A stretch of DNA of 64,000 nt from Protea cynaroides (lineage: Eukaryota; Streptophyta; Magnoliopsida; Proteales; Proteaceae): contig CM053270.1 of NCBI GenBank assembly GCA_028583415.1, positions 48,438,663 through 48,502,662 on the forward strand, given 5' to 3'. Positions 22,301-30,452 of the stretch are shown here, one piece after another. The notes below the pieces were generated by a model that saw only the letters and a program-made list of their open reading frames with translations, ran no database searches and was not told the origin of the DNA. Position 1 is the first letter of the stretch. Each line of letters opens with the position of its first letter. Made by a program: the position numbers and the translations under genes.

Positions 22301-25300
22301 CTATGGATTTTTTTTGTTTCATGTTTAGGGTTTTATTCCAATGGATTGGAATGGTTTAGGGTTTTTTGTTTTCATTGAAGATTGATCTGTTATTATTGAA
22401 TGTAGAGCTCCTATATCGGTTTTGGTTTTGTTTCATGATAAGGTATTTCTAAGTTTTTTTATTCGACCATTGGATTCCTGATAAATCCTAATAAATCCGA
22501 TTACTTGATCACAGAAGACAATTTTCTGATTGTAGAATGAGATATAGACTAGAAAAAGAAGTTTGAAACAAAGTTAATGATTAAAAGGATCAGTGATGAA
22601 CAAATCAATTTTAAAAGGATCAGCCATGGATTACTTAGAGTTAAAACTCAGTTCCGACGGTTTCCTTGACCTCCCCGAATTTTGAGATCAGCCATGGATT
22701 ACTTTTAGAGATATCATGTGGTTAGGATAGCAACCAGGTTTATCTAGGCAGGTAGGGTTAAAAGGTCTCAGGTTATATGCCAAGCCCAGACTGGCCCAAC
22801 TATTGAATGGACCGGGGGATCCCCAGTACATTTACTATAGCCAGGGGAATAAATACTTTGAATTAATAAAAAATAATAATTGGTAAATTGTGCCGGGCTA
22901 GGTTTGGCCAGGCTTTTGTTGGGCAACCAGGTCATCTAGGTGGTTTTGGGATGGAATTGAAGTGAGTGAATATTCACTGGTTAAGAGACCATGCCTGAGC
23001 ACAACTGATGTATTAATCAGACTACGTTTAGACAGACCTAGCATTGCAACCCCTAATTGTGATTGTCCTACATCAGGAGCCCAATAGTCTGATACAGTTA
23101 GGCCAATAGGCCCCCTTTTTTTTTTTTTTCAATAGATGCCAATAGTCAGTAAATTAGGGGATTAGAAAAATACAATACTTAGACAAGTGCAAGAGTAATT
23201 TGGTATTTTCATTGGCAGAAGTTGATATGATTGGAGAGTGAATAAGACAAGCACATGAATTACTAAGAAATTTACTAACTAATGCAGGCCTCAAAGCCAA
23301 GGCCCTTGTGCCCAACCCTACAGGCTACAACCCAAGACATATGTCCACTGCAATAAGATAAAACAACTACCAACCCTACAACCCAAGAAAAAAAGTCCAC
23401 TGCAGTATGCACATTTCTAAAAGACAGAGTGTAGTTGTTGTCATCTACTAAATATCCACAGAATATTATGACATATTTTATATTTTCATTTCTTTTGTAA
23501 TTTTTTGTTTTAGTCTGCATGTTCATCAAGTTCCTTTATCTCCCAAGGCACTAATATAGAAGGCTTTGTGCCCTCTTACTTCCTTTTGAGTGAATCTCAA
23601 AGAAATTTGCTGTAACTTGTTTGCTGTTTTTGAGAAGTGACACAGTTCTCTTCCTTGGTTAGTCTCCACCTAAAAGTTAAATGACATCTGGCATTATATC
23701 ATTTCTTAAGCCAAAATTTCTAATTTTCAGGGGAGTCCAAGATATCTATTTTGCATGATTTTGGTATTCTTAATAGAATGTTACCTTTTTAATATTAAAA
23801 ATTTCTATTATAGTCTTTTTAATATATTTTTTACATAATTTTTAGAGGGAGGGGCGAATCTACTGTAGAACAAGTCGGGGAGGCCTGAGAGGCGGTGGTT
23901 TACCTTGTGGGTGCATTCGTTGTTTGGGCCAATTTCTTGGTATGCTTTACAAATGGATATATAAAAGTTATAAAAATTATTTTTAGACATAGGTATACCA
24001 AACCTATTTCTCATTCTGCAATCTATTTTTTATTGTAATTACCAAACGATTTTTTATTTTTGATCAAAAATGGTTTTCAAAAATACTTTTTGAAAAAATA
24101 GCAAAAATCAAAAACAAAAATAATACCAAACATAGCCTAAGAAACTATTCAGTTTCGATTTTTATCAAGATACCATCAGTCGCAAACAAAATAAACCGTT
24201 AAAGCAGCTGAATGTTATAATCATTTCTTTGAACGTTATATTCTCTTATTCTCCCTTTTATATTCTCTTATTCTCCCTTTCACATATACTCTCTCATTTC
24301 TCATTTATCATCGTTGCTGTATTTCAATCAAATTTGATGGATTTTCAATCTTTTTCAACTAGACTCTACAGATTTCTTAGCATTAATTTCTCTCTATGTG
24401 TGTGGGTGGATGGATGGATGGGGGAAAGTTGTGTTGTTATGAAGCGTCAATAGGAAAACGCTATAGAGGGGACTGATTAGGAACCGTATAAGCTGAACCA
24501 ACTACTAATCGGTTTTGGTTTGGAATATTGAAACTGATTAATAATCTGTTCCATTTTTGTATATGTTAATTACATCTTGAACTGAATCGAAACCAAAAGA
24601 AACCCTTAGCCCTGATAGAAATTGAATATTATAATAGGCAGTTTGTTCACAACATTATTATTATCATTATGGGGGGTGGGGGGGAAGATGGCATATGATA
24701 GAAATTGAATATTATAATATAATCTCACATTGTGAAGATAAAAATGACTTGTTTGGAGTGTATGAGCAATGATAAATTAGAGATACCTTAGCCCTGACGA
24801 CAGTCCCATCCTGGAGATGAAGAATGGTATGGGAAGTAATAGGATCAGATTCCATTTTCACTATTTGGCATCCGAAACGTATCGTGTCTGATGGTAAATT
24901 CTCAGCCAAAATTTCTAGGAGATCACTCCTTTTGAGGCATCTAAATTCTGCATCCCTTTTAAAAAGGGGGAAAGTAATAAATAAATAAATAATTGTTATA
25001 TCAAAGAATTGCTATGACTATCACCTTTGACAAAACTATGCATTGTAAAGTATTAAAACATAAAAGCTCATATTTATTGAATAATTATAATTTTTTAGTA
25101 AATTGTATTAACTAAATGAACCTAAGGTCCATGGAAATGTAAGCAACTTACTTGAATGATTCTTGTTGTTGTGTACCATTGGAGAGGAAGATCTCTCGAA
25201 ACCTGAATTTGTATATATAAGTTAAATTATGAAGGTGAGGAGAATAATATATAAAAAAAATGATTACGGTTCACTAAGTGTAATAACTTTGTAGTGCAAC

Positions 25301-26458
25301 TTAAAAAAAAAAAACTCAATTTAGAAATCAATATTAAAAATAAGACAAAATGTCAGATTAAATATGTTCTGTCATGTAAACAAATGGTGGTCTAACCTGA
25401 TCATTAGATAGAGATAACATCATATAGATTAGTTTAGGTCAAATTTTAGAGTCTAATTCGTATGTCTATCTCGTACCAATACTCTAGACATTACTCAACA
25501 CTCTTTCAACTCCAAGCAAAATATATTTTGATAAGAAAAATTATAAAAATTGACAACTTAAGTCTATCATGCTCCCCTTCCCCCTTCCCCCTTCCCTTGT
25601 TTGCATATATCAACTCATCTCTTGGGTTGCAACTTACACTAGGTACATATGATAGAAGACCTGCAACATTTTCATTCATAAAATTTCAGCCATGGTCAAA
25701 GTAGGCAGAAATTACTAAAGTACCATTCCAGCCATGGTAAAAGTAGGAAGAATTTACTAAAGTATCATTTTGCATTTTTATATTCATTTCCATCTAATGC
25801 CGTTTTGGTGTAAATTAATTTTTCCCAAAAGGAGGAAAGGATGGACGTCTATTATGAAATGGACCCACTCATATAGTGGGTGAAGTGTAACATTTTACTA
25901 TATTAAATGAAGGATAGATGAACGAAAAGAATGAAAATGGGAAAGAGAGCTGGAAATAAAGACTCACGAAAGTATGGGAATAGCTTTGGGCCTGAGTAGA
26001 TGGGCAACTCCAAGTTGATCTAGGGCATGCCATCCATTTGAATGAATGCCGAGGCCTGCTCCTTCTGTCCGTAGATACGTCGCCTTCTCTATCACTCTAC
26101 TCTTAATCCCTTTTCTAATCATTCATTCATCATTAATCAATAATCAATTATATAATCAAATTAAATCCTATTCAATTAATAGTAAGCAAAACAAACACTC
26201 ATTATACTCTCTTGAAACAAAAGATCTTTCTAAGGGAAAAAGATTTGGGAATTTTTTTCTTACAACCTCTCACAAATTCTAAGTTCTCTCACCCCTAAGA
26301 TATTGATTTCTACATATTGATGACTGTGATATAAGAAATTCTTCCCACTGAGAGTGAAACAAGCAGACGCAAAAGGTACCCTACCTGTGAAGAGCAAGCG
26401 CAGTGGCAAGGCCGCATATTCCTCCCCCAACGATTACGATCTCCTTCTCCTCTAACAT
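15805..26458 (-). CDS. FAD-dependent monooxygenase (plant MO1/salicylate hydroxylase-like), 6 exons, intact
   Basis: Six exons joined by GT-AG introns give 1242 nt, 413 residues, no stop: 26458-26385, 26114-25968, 25202-25152, 24955-24787, 17192-16964, 16376-15805. The phases agree at every junction. Residues 9-24 hold the Rossmann dinucleotide motif (IVIVGGGICGLATALAL). Next come an NGWHALDQLGV segment, RCLKRSDLLE, the GCDG motif of group A flavoprotein hydroxylases just after residue 147, and in exon 6 the FAD ribityl motif GDAMHVMGPFIGQGG followed by ALEDAVVLAR. Length fits the plant MO family (about 400-420). It should use NAD(P)H and O2 to hydroxylate a small aromatic or similar substrate; the substrate cannot be told. 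A hydrophobic stretch near the C-terminus could be a tail anchor. Introns are 270, 765, 196, 7594 and 587 bp; intron 4 is swollen by nested transposons. Confidence 0.9.
16536..16740. repeat. GC-rich foldback island in monooxygenase intron 5
   Basis: A sharply GC-rich block in an AT-rich intron. It contains a perfect 12-bp inverted repeat, GAGACCCACGTC at 16589-16600 and its complement at 16645-16656; the pairing extends outward imperfectly to about 16579 and 16669. The flanks carry repeated GAAATCAAGAA-type words. No coding signal or rRNA/tRNA match that I can recognise; a small inserted foldback element is the best guess. Confidence 0.5.
16964..17192 (-). CDS. Monooxygenase exon 5
   Basis: Acceptor TTCACACAG, donor GTAACA. 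229 nt encoding VVIGCDGVHSVV (the GD/DG motif contacting FAD and NAD(P)H) and the substrate-domain strand IFWFVGRPP. Confidence 0.88.
17193..17761 (-). other. Intron 4 of the monooxygenase, part before the MULE
   Basis: AT-rich intronic sequence with no frame or repeat that I can support. Confidence 0.5.
18086..18410 (+). other. Gene-like fragment inside the MULE (possible captured exon)
   Basis: More GC-rich than its surroundings and open for 107 codons. It includes an acceptor-like TTCCTTTGCAG before GTGGCAGTCGG (about 18123-18144) and a Lys-rich segment (KMKTKTKLSAANRKSRR). MULEs often carry captured host exons, which this resembles, but the source gene is not recognised. Confidence 0.35.
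18701..18860. mobile_element. Foldback MITE nested in the MULE
   Basis: 160 bp with near-perfect inverted arms of about 65 bp beginning CCAGTGTCGGCTGGATG; the right end is CATCCAGCCGACACTGG. The spacer is T-rich. No convincing short target duplication is seen at the exact ends. The superfamily is left open. Confidence 0.7.
19551..19816. other. Intron sequence with GGTTC/GAACC-rich run
   Basis: Purine-rich tract near 19590-19640, then GAACCGGAACCGATAAACC-type words at about 19720-19800. These continue after the next element, at about 24141-24180. It is host intron interrupted at a TAA. Confidence 0.4.
20085..20229 (+). promoter_or_regulatory. TATA box and 5' leader inside the TIR element
   Basis: GTCTATAAAGAG near 20089-20100, then a leader with repeats of CTCTCTGCAAAGC. 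The leader resumes after the solo LTR at 22208 and reaches ATG/GTAAGTAC (about 22276), a start codon placed directly on a splice donor. This looks like the retained 5' end of a gene, perhaps the element's own transposase gene, with the coding part lost. Confidence 0.4.
20328..20402. repeat. Purine tandem repeat in the solo LTR
   Basis: AATCAGAAGAGAGAGAAAGAGG-type units repeated about two to three times. Confidence 0.7.
20440..20580. repeat. GC-rich 39-bp tandem repeat in the solo LTR
   Basis: CGCATGGCACCA recurs at 20464, 20503 and 20542, giving a 39-bp period with GGCAGGCC and GGCCAGCC between. It explains the long spurious Pro/Arg/Ala-rich frames here. Confidence 0.7.
20651..20688. repeat. 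Perfect-stem hairpin in the solo LTR
   Basis: CGATTTTCCAG and its complement CTGGAAAATCG flank a short AG/CT loop region, giving a stem of about 15 bp. It could be an RNA structure near the LTR transcript start. Confidence 0.5.
22286..24137. other. Rest of the TIR element
   Basis: CT-repeat, then T-rich intron-like sequence and AT-rich filler. No transposase motif or long frame can be supported. Confidence 0.4.
24236..24283. repeat. Tandem duplication of a 23-bp pyrimidine unit
   Basis: TTATATTCTCTTATTCTCCC occurs twice in a row in monooxygenase intron 4. Confidence 0.7.
24614..24720. repeat. 24-bp direct repeat pair
   Basis: TGATAGAAATTGAATATTAT and following bases occur at about 24614 and again at about 24697, bracketing 59 bp that include a G run. 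A slippage or small-insertion footprint in intron 4. Confidence 0.7.
24787..24955 (-). CDS. Monooxygenase exon 4
   Basis: Acceptor TAAAAG, donor GTATCT. 169 nt encoding the conserved FRCLKRSDLLE segment and TIRFGCQIV; ends in phase 0 before the 7.6-kb intron. Confidence 0.85.
25152..25202 (-). CDS. Monooxygenase exon 3 (51 nt)
   Basis: Acceptor ATTCAG, donor GTAAGT. A short exon encoding FREIFLSNGTQQQESF; small exons at this point are usual in the family. Confidence 0.8.
25688..25771. repeat. 41-bp tandem duplication in intron 2
   Basis: CAGCCATGGTCAAAGTAGGC and the following ACTAAAGTA segment are repeated once with a few substitutions. Confidence 0.7.
25968..26114 (-). CDS. Monooxygenase exon 2
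   Basis: Acceptor GATTAG at 26116-26115, donor GTGAGT at 25967. 147 nt encoding KGIKSRVIEKATYL, then GIHSNGWHALDQLGV, typical of the second strand of the FAD domain in this family. Confidence 0.85.
26385..26458 (-). CDS. Monooxygenase exon 1
   Basis: ATG at 26458-26456; 74 nt ending CTTCACAG before donor GTAGGG. Encodes the GGGICG dinucleotide-binding motif. It is the first ATG after the TATA box at about 26541-26548. Confidence 0.85.
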
Positions 26459-26560
26459 CGATTTACAGCTCTTACTACTCTCTCTCTCTCTTTCTTTCTA
26501 ACCAAAAACTCGTGGGTGGATGTGATTGCAGTCTTCTGCATATTTATAAACATTTACAGA
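26459..26560 (-). promoter_or_regulatory. Monooxygenase promoter
   Basis: On the minus strand TTTATAAATA at about 26541-26550 is a TATA box some 83 bases upstream of the ATG, followed by a GA-rich leader (CT-rich on the plus strand at 26480-26500). Spacing is normal for a plant core promoter. Confidence 0.65.
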
Positions 26561-27798
26561 CAAAAGAAACAAGCTGTACTGGTTGTAACCTTCACCGGTC
26601 ATGGGTGGTTGCTGTTTTATTTTTTTATTTTTCCATATCAGGTAGCTGCAACGTCATTTTTGTTTTTGTCGATTCTTTTTTAAAAGTGACGGAGTCGCTC
26701 ATAATGTCGCTCGATGGGCATTAGGTTTCTCCTATGCGTGGTTTTTGGGAATCGATCTCCTTTCTATTATTATAATTTTTTTTTCTTGCATAAAGTTGTC
26801 CCTTCTGTGCATTTTTATTAAAAAATAAAAAAAAAATCATTGACCTGCCCTTTGTCCTATCTATGGGTTTTCATTAAAAAAAAATTCACCGACATCTACT
26901 ATGTTTTGGTGAATATATAATATCAGATTCTCTACTTTAAAAAATATGCTCATCTTCCCTCGTGTTAGAAGTGGCTGTTAAATAAAAATTAAATGATAAA
27001 TTTATCTTTATAATATTTCCCCCTTATAAGTAGAGATGTAAATTGATTCAATTCGGTATGGATAGAGTACTATTAAATTTAAAATTAAATTTGATAACCC
27101 TATTTCCCCCCCGCATCGTGTTAGAATAAAGAAAATTCCCCTTATCAAGTTGACGGATTATCAAGTTAACGGCCAATTCAATAACATCGGGGGAATGTGA
27201 ACTTACGGGAGTGGAGAGATACCATTTCTATTGCCACTCCTGATGCATTTGTGCCTGATGAAAGCCTGAAATGGCGAAACTATGTTTGCTGCTTCCAGAA
27301 GAGAAGGAAGGGATTAAGGAAACTAAACTCACAAATTACAGGATAGATAGATATGGAGATGGTCTGTACTCTGCATCTTCAATCAGCTAGACAGAGGGTG
27401 GTTGAAAATCAAAACTGATTTCACTTTCTCCCTATTTAACCTCAACCACCCACTGCACCATCACCATCAAATAAAATTGAGAAAATGAAAGAGAAAAACT
27501 CTAACAGATCTATTACAAAGACAAAACGAAAATGAAACCATCATTGCTGTTTACAGAGTGTTACAACAGTTGCTGGAAAATGCAGAGTAAAGAAATAACA
27601 AAAAAAAAAAAAACAAAAGGAGCTAAACCATCGATCAATACAAAGTGAAAAAGAATCTTCTACTGAATTCACTATTTATACAAGTGGGCCGTTCCAGCAT
27701 TATAACGAATGCCCAACCAATGTAAGTTCCTTTCTGGAAATTTCTGCAGCCCAACTCGAATGTAAGTCCTTTCTGGAAATTTCTGAGCTGCCAAGCGT
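26561..27798. other. Intergenic region upstream of the monooxygenase
   Basis: AT-rich with poly-A/T runs near 26820-26880 and 27600. A GATGTAAATTGATTCAATTCGG phrase near 27030 resembles the start of a common plant repeat. A 23-bp unit (AATGTAAGT...CTTTCTGGAAAT) occurs twice at about 27719-27785. No coding region supported. Confidence 0.4.
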
Positions 27799-27882
27799 TC
27801 ATGCTTCCCATGGAATTCCCTCGATGGATTTCAACTTTGAGTGTGAATCAAAGTCGTCGTTGGGTTCAAAAACAGGAAGGAA
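27799..27882 (-). other. Possible terminal exon of a host gene split by TatB
   Basis: On the minus strand an acceptor AATTTTCCTAG precedes 28 codons ending TGA (FLPVFEPNDDFDSHSKLKS, then IEGIPWEA). Across the TatB insertion (its GAGTG duplication removed) the same strand holds a promoter and open segments at 35030-35470. An in-phase junction is possible from a GTAATT donor near 35110 if TatB is spliced out as intron, but an upstream in-frame TGA argues for a pseudogene. The product is not recognised. Confidence 0.3.
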
Positions 27883-27913
27883 CTAGGAAAATTAACAAAA
27901 GAGGTAGAGAGTG

Positions 27914-28818
27914 TGTTGGGGGAAAATATTCGTTGAAAGTCAATCACAGAAGGTAACCACGTGGCATACATCCCAATCACAGGAGATGATTACGTGGCGG
28001 TCATCCAGGATGTTGAAAAGGAAGTTATTATGGTAAATCTTAAAAGATGTCTAAGTTCGACCCCTCCCTGATCTGACACAAACTGGAGGTAATGAATAGA
28101 CAGGAGTAGCTAGGTCATTGATAGGCCACTATCAATGGCCATAAATACTAACAACAACCATTAATGCTAAATACTCTGATCTGACACGTCGATTCGAAAG
28201 ATCTCGATTCGAATCGGTGGAAAGGCGAAATATTACTTAGAAACAGAACCATGACAGGGATAAATGATTGGGTACCCCGAAGAACCTGACCCACAAAGGG
28301 GTCGAAAAGCAATCCTAAGGGGTCGAAAGGTGGCTGACATGATGTAATGATCTATACTAGGGGGTCAAAAGGTGGTTGACATGATGTAATGATCTGTTCT
28401 AAGGGGTCGAAAGGTGGCTGACATGATGTTATAGTCTATGCTAGGGGGTCGAAAGTCTACTGGCCTATAGTACCCTACATAGTCAAATCACAAACGGTGG
28501 CTGTCAGGAACCAGCTGGTCTCAAACGGAGAGGTTTATAATTTGTGGAGTATATATATGTAGCCTAGGATGGGCAAAAAAAATAATGGATGGAAAAGTAT
28601 TCAAGAATAAAAATGTTTCGTCTCTCTTGGTGTAGCTTCCTTCCTTCTGTCTTCTATACCACCATTTTATCTAGTGTCCGTGATTAAGGCCTGATCTGGG
28701 AGTCATTGGGAATGTATTCAGCTAACAACACCTCAGGAATCCCCTCTTTAAGGAGCTTTTGAATCTTGTTGGGAGTTTCATACTGTCTGTTTTCTCTTCA
28801 CAGATTCCATCGACAACA
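27914..28818 (+). mobile_element. 5' LTR of TatB
   Basis: TGTTGGGGGAAAATAT to CATCGACAACA. Contains a roughly 42-bp tandem repeat (GGGGTCGAAAGGTGGCTGAC and following) at about 28296-28460 and a TATA box (GTATATATATG) at 28549-28559. Confidence 0.88.
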
Positions 28819-28835
28819 GTTTGGCGTCCCCGGAC
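28819..28835 (+). other. Primer-binding-site remnant of TatB
   Basis: GTTTGGCGTCCCCGGAC directly after the LTR. The TTTGGCG core is like the TGGCGCC-type sites of Tat elements; the following bases already belong to the deletion joint with integrase. Confidence 0.4.
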
Positions 28836-29665
28836 ATACTGGGGCCATTCCCAAAAGCTAAGGGGCAGTTGCAGTACATATTGGTGGCAATCGACTACTT
28901 TACCAAATGGATCGAAGTGAAGGCAATGGCGAAGGTCACGACGCATAACGCAAAGGAGTTCTTCAGATTGGAAGTTCTATATAGGTATGGAATCCCACAG
29001 GTACTGGTCACTGATAATGGCCCGCAGTTCTCAAATCGAGTATTCAGGGGTTTTGCCGGGATCATAATATCGGACACTGTTTTACCTCGGTAGCACACCC
29101 AGAAGCTAATGGGCAGACAGAAGTTACTAATCGCACCCTGCTACATGGGTTAGCCAGGCGAGTAGAAGAACAGAGGGGGAAGTGGGTACAAGAATTGCCT
29201 TGTGTGGTTTGGTCATATCGAATTACACAGCGGACTGCCACGGGAGCCACTCCTTTAAAATTGGCTTTCGATTCTAAAGCTGTCATTCCTGTCGAAGTAG
29301 TGGAGAAGAGTTACAGGGTGCTGAAATTCCAGGAGGAAACTAATAAAGATATCCTATTAATGGACTTGGATTTAATAGAGGATGTTCGTGAGACCGCTCG
29401 GTTGCGAGTGGCAGTCTACCAACAAAAAACAGCGAGATATTACAACTCCAGGGTGAGGAAGAATACGTTCCAAGTGGATGACTTAGTCTTACGAGCAACG
29501 GCCGTTACTGTCCCCACTCAGCAGGGGAAGTTGACCCCAAATTGGGAAGGACCGTATCAGGTTGTAAAGGTCACAAGGCCTGAGTCATATCATCTGGAAA
29601 CAATGGAGGGATCTACCTTACCGCACACTTGGCATGCCAAAAATCTTAGAAGATACTATGTGTAA
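28830..29665 (+). pseudogene. pol: Integrase C-terminal two thirds of TatB, one frameshift
   Basis: Starts abruptly at LGPFPKAKGQLQYILVAIDY, with the first catalytic Asp (AIDYFTKW), then VTDNGPQFSN (second Asp) and, after a frameshift near 29046, NGQTEVTNRT (the Glu). It continues WVQELPCVVWSYR, RTATGATPLKLAF and the C-terminal NWEGPYQV, ending TAA at 29663-29665. This is the Tat/Athila style of integrase. The zinc-binding N-terminus and everything before it are gone. Confidence 0.8.
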
Positions 29666-29704
29666 GACATTCATTCTCCCATTCAATAAAGATTTACTTA
29701 TGTT

Positions 29705-30136
29705 AAGGCCTAAGGGTCTCGAAAAAGAAAAAGCCTAAGGGCCTCGAAAAAGAAAAGGCCTAAGGGTCTCGAAAAAAGAAAAGGCCTAAGGGCCTCGAAA
29801 AAGAAAAGGCCTAAGGGCCTCGAAAAAGAAAAGGCCTAAGGGCCTCGAAAAAGAAAAGGCCTAAGGGTCTCGAAAAAAGAAAAGGCCTAAGGGCCTCGAA
29901 AAAGAAAAGGCCTAAGGGTCTCGAAAAAAGAAAAGGCCTAAGGGTCTCGAAAAAAGAAAAGGCCTAAGGGCCTCGAAAAAGAAAAGACCTAAGGGTCTCA
30001 AAAAAAGAAAAGGCCTAAGGGCCTCGAAAAAGAAAAGGCCTAAGGGTCTCAAAAAAATGAAAGACCTAAGGGTCTCGAAAAAAGAAAAAGGCCTAAGGGT
30101 CTCGAAAAAGAAAAGACCTAAGGGTCTCGAAAAAAT
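29705..30136. repeat. 26-27 bp tandem array downstream of TatB integrase
   Basis: About 16 copies of AAGGCCTAAGGG(C/T)CTCGA followed by five or six A, G and three A. Units alternate between a GGCCTC and a GGTCTC form, and length varies through the A run. Confidence 0.9.
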
Positions 30137-30315
30137 CAGTGAAGGGAAAAGAAAGAGCGTCGAGCAAAAAACCAAAGGGTCCTAAAAGAATGAAGTAAGG
30201 GTTAATGGTCATATGATGTCAAAGTTAAGGAAGTTTATCAAAGTCTAAATATTGTAAAGTCAGGGGATAGTGGGGAATCACTCACATCAACAAGTAAGAC
30301 AAGGTATGAAAACAA

Positions 30316-30319
<4 letters not shown>

Positions 30320-30394
<75 letters not shown>
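30320..30394. repeat. (AT)n microsatellite, about 37 units
   Basis: Uninterrupted AT dinucleotides; it explains the Tyr-Ile repeat frames on both strands. Confidence 0.95.
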
Positions 30395-30398
<4 letters not shown>

Positions 30399-30452
30399 AA
30401 ATTGTTTTCTACAAAAAAAAACAAAAAAACAAAAAAAAAAGTAAAAGAGCTA

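Larger units (their letters stand above)
19817..24140. mobile_element. TIR element with TAA duplication (PIF/Harbinger-like ends), 4.3 kb
   Basis: Element 19820-24137. The left end GGCTGTGTTTGGTATCATT and the right end, reversed, GGCTATGTTTGGTATTATT match for about 33 bp with few changes. TAA flanks both ends (19817-19819, 24138-24140), and outside it the intron sequence joins up. Three-base TTA/TAA duplications and GG(C/G)...TGTTTGG ends are typical of PIF/Harbinger and Tourist elements. No transposase frame is seen. About 2 kb of its length is a solo LTR (20230-22207). Confidence 0.7.

Noticed and set aside
27130..27320. Exon with donor CCC/GTAAGT on the minus strand
   Set aside because: One frame is open for about 30 codons, but no acceptor, start or family could be tied to it.
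29705..30136. CRISPR-like array
   Set aside because: Units are contiguous with no unique spacers, in a plant retrotransposon.
29912..30175. Phe/Leu/Arg repeat protein
   Set aside because: Translation of the 26-27 bp tandem array; no start context or conservation.
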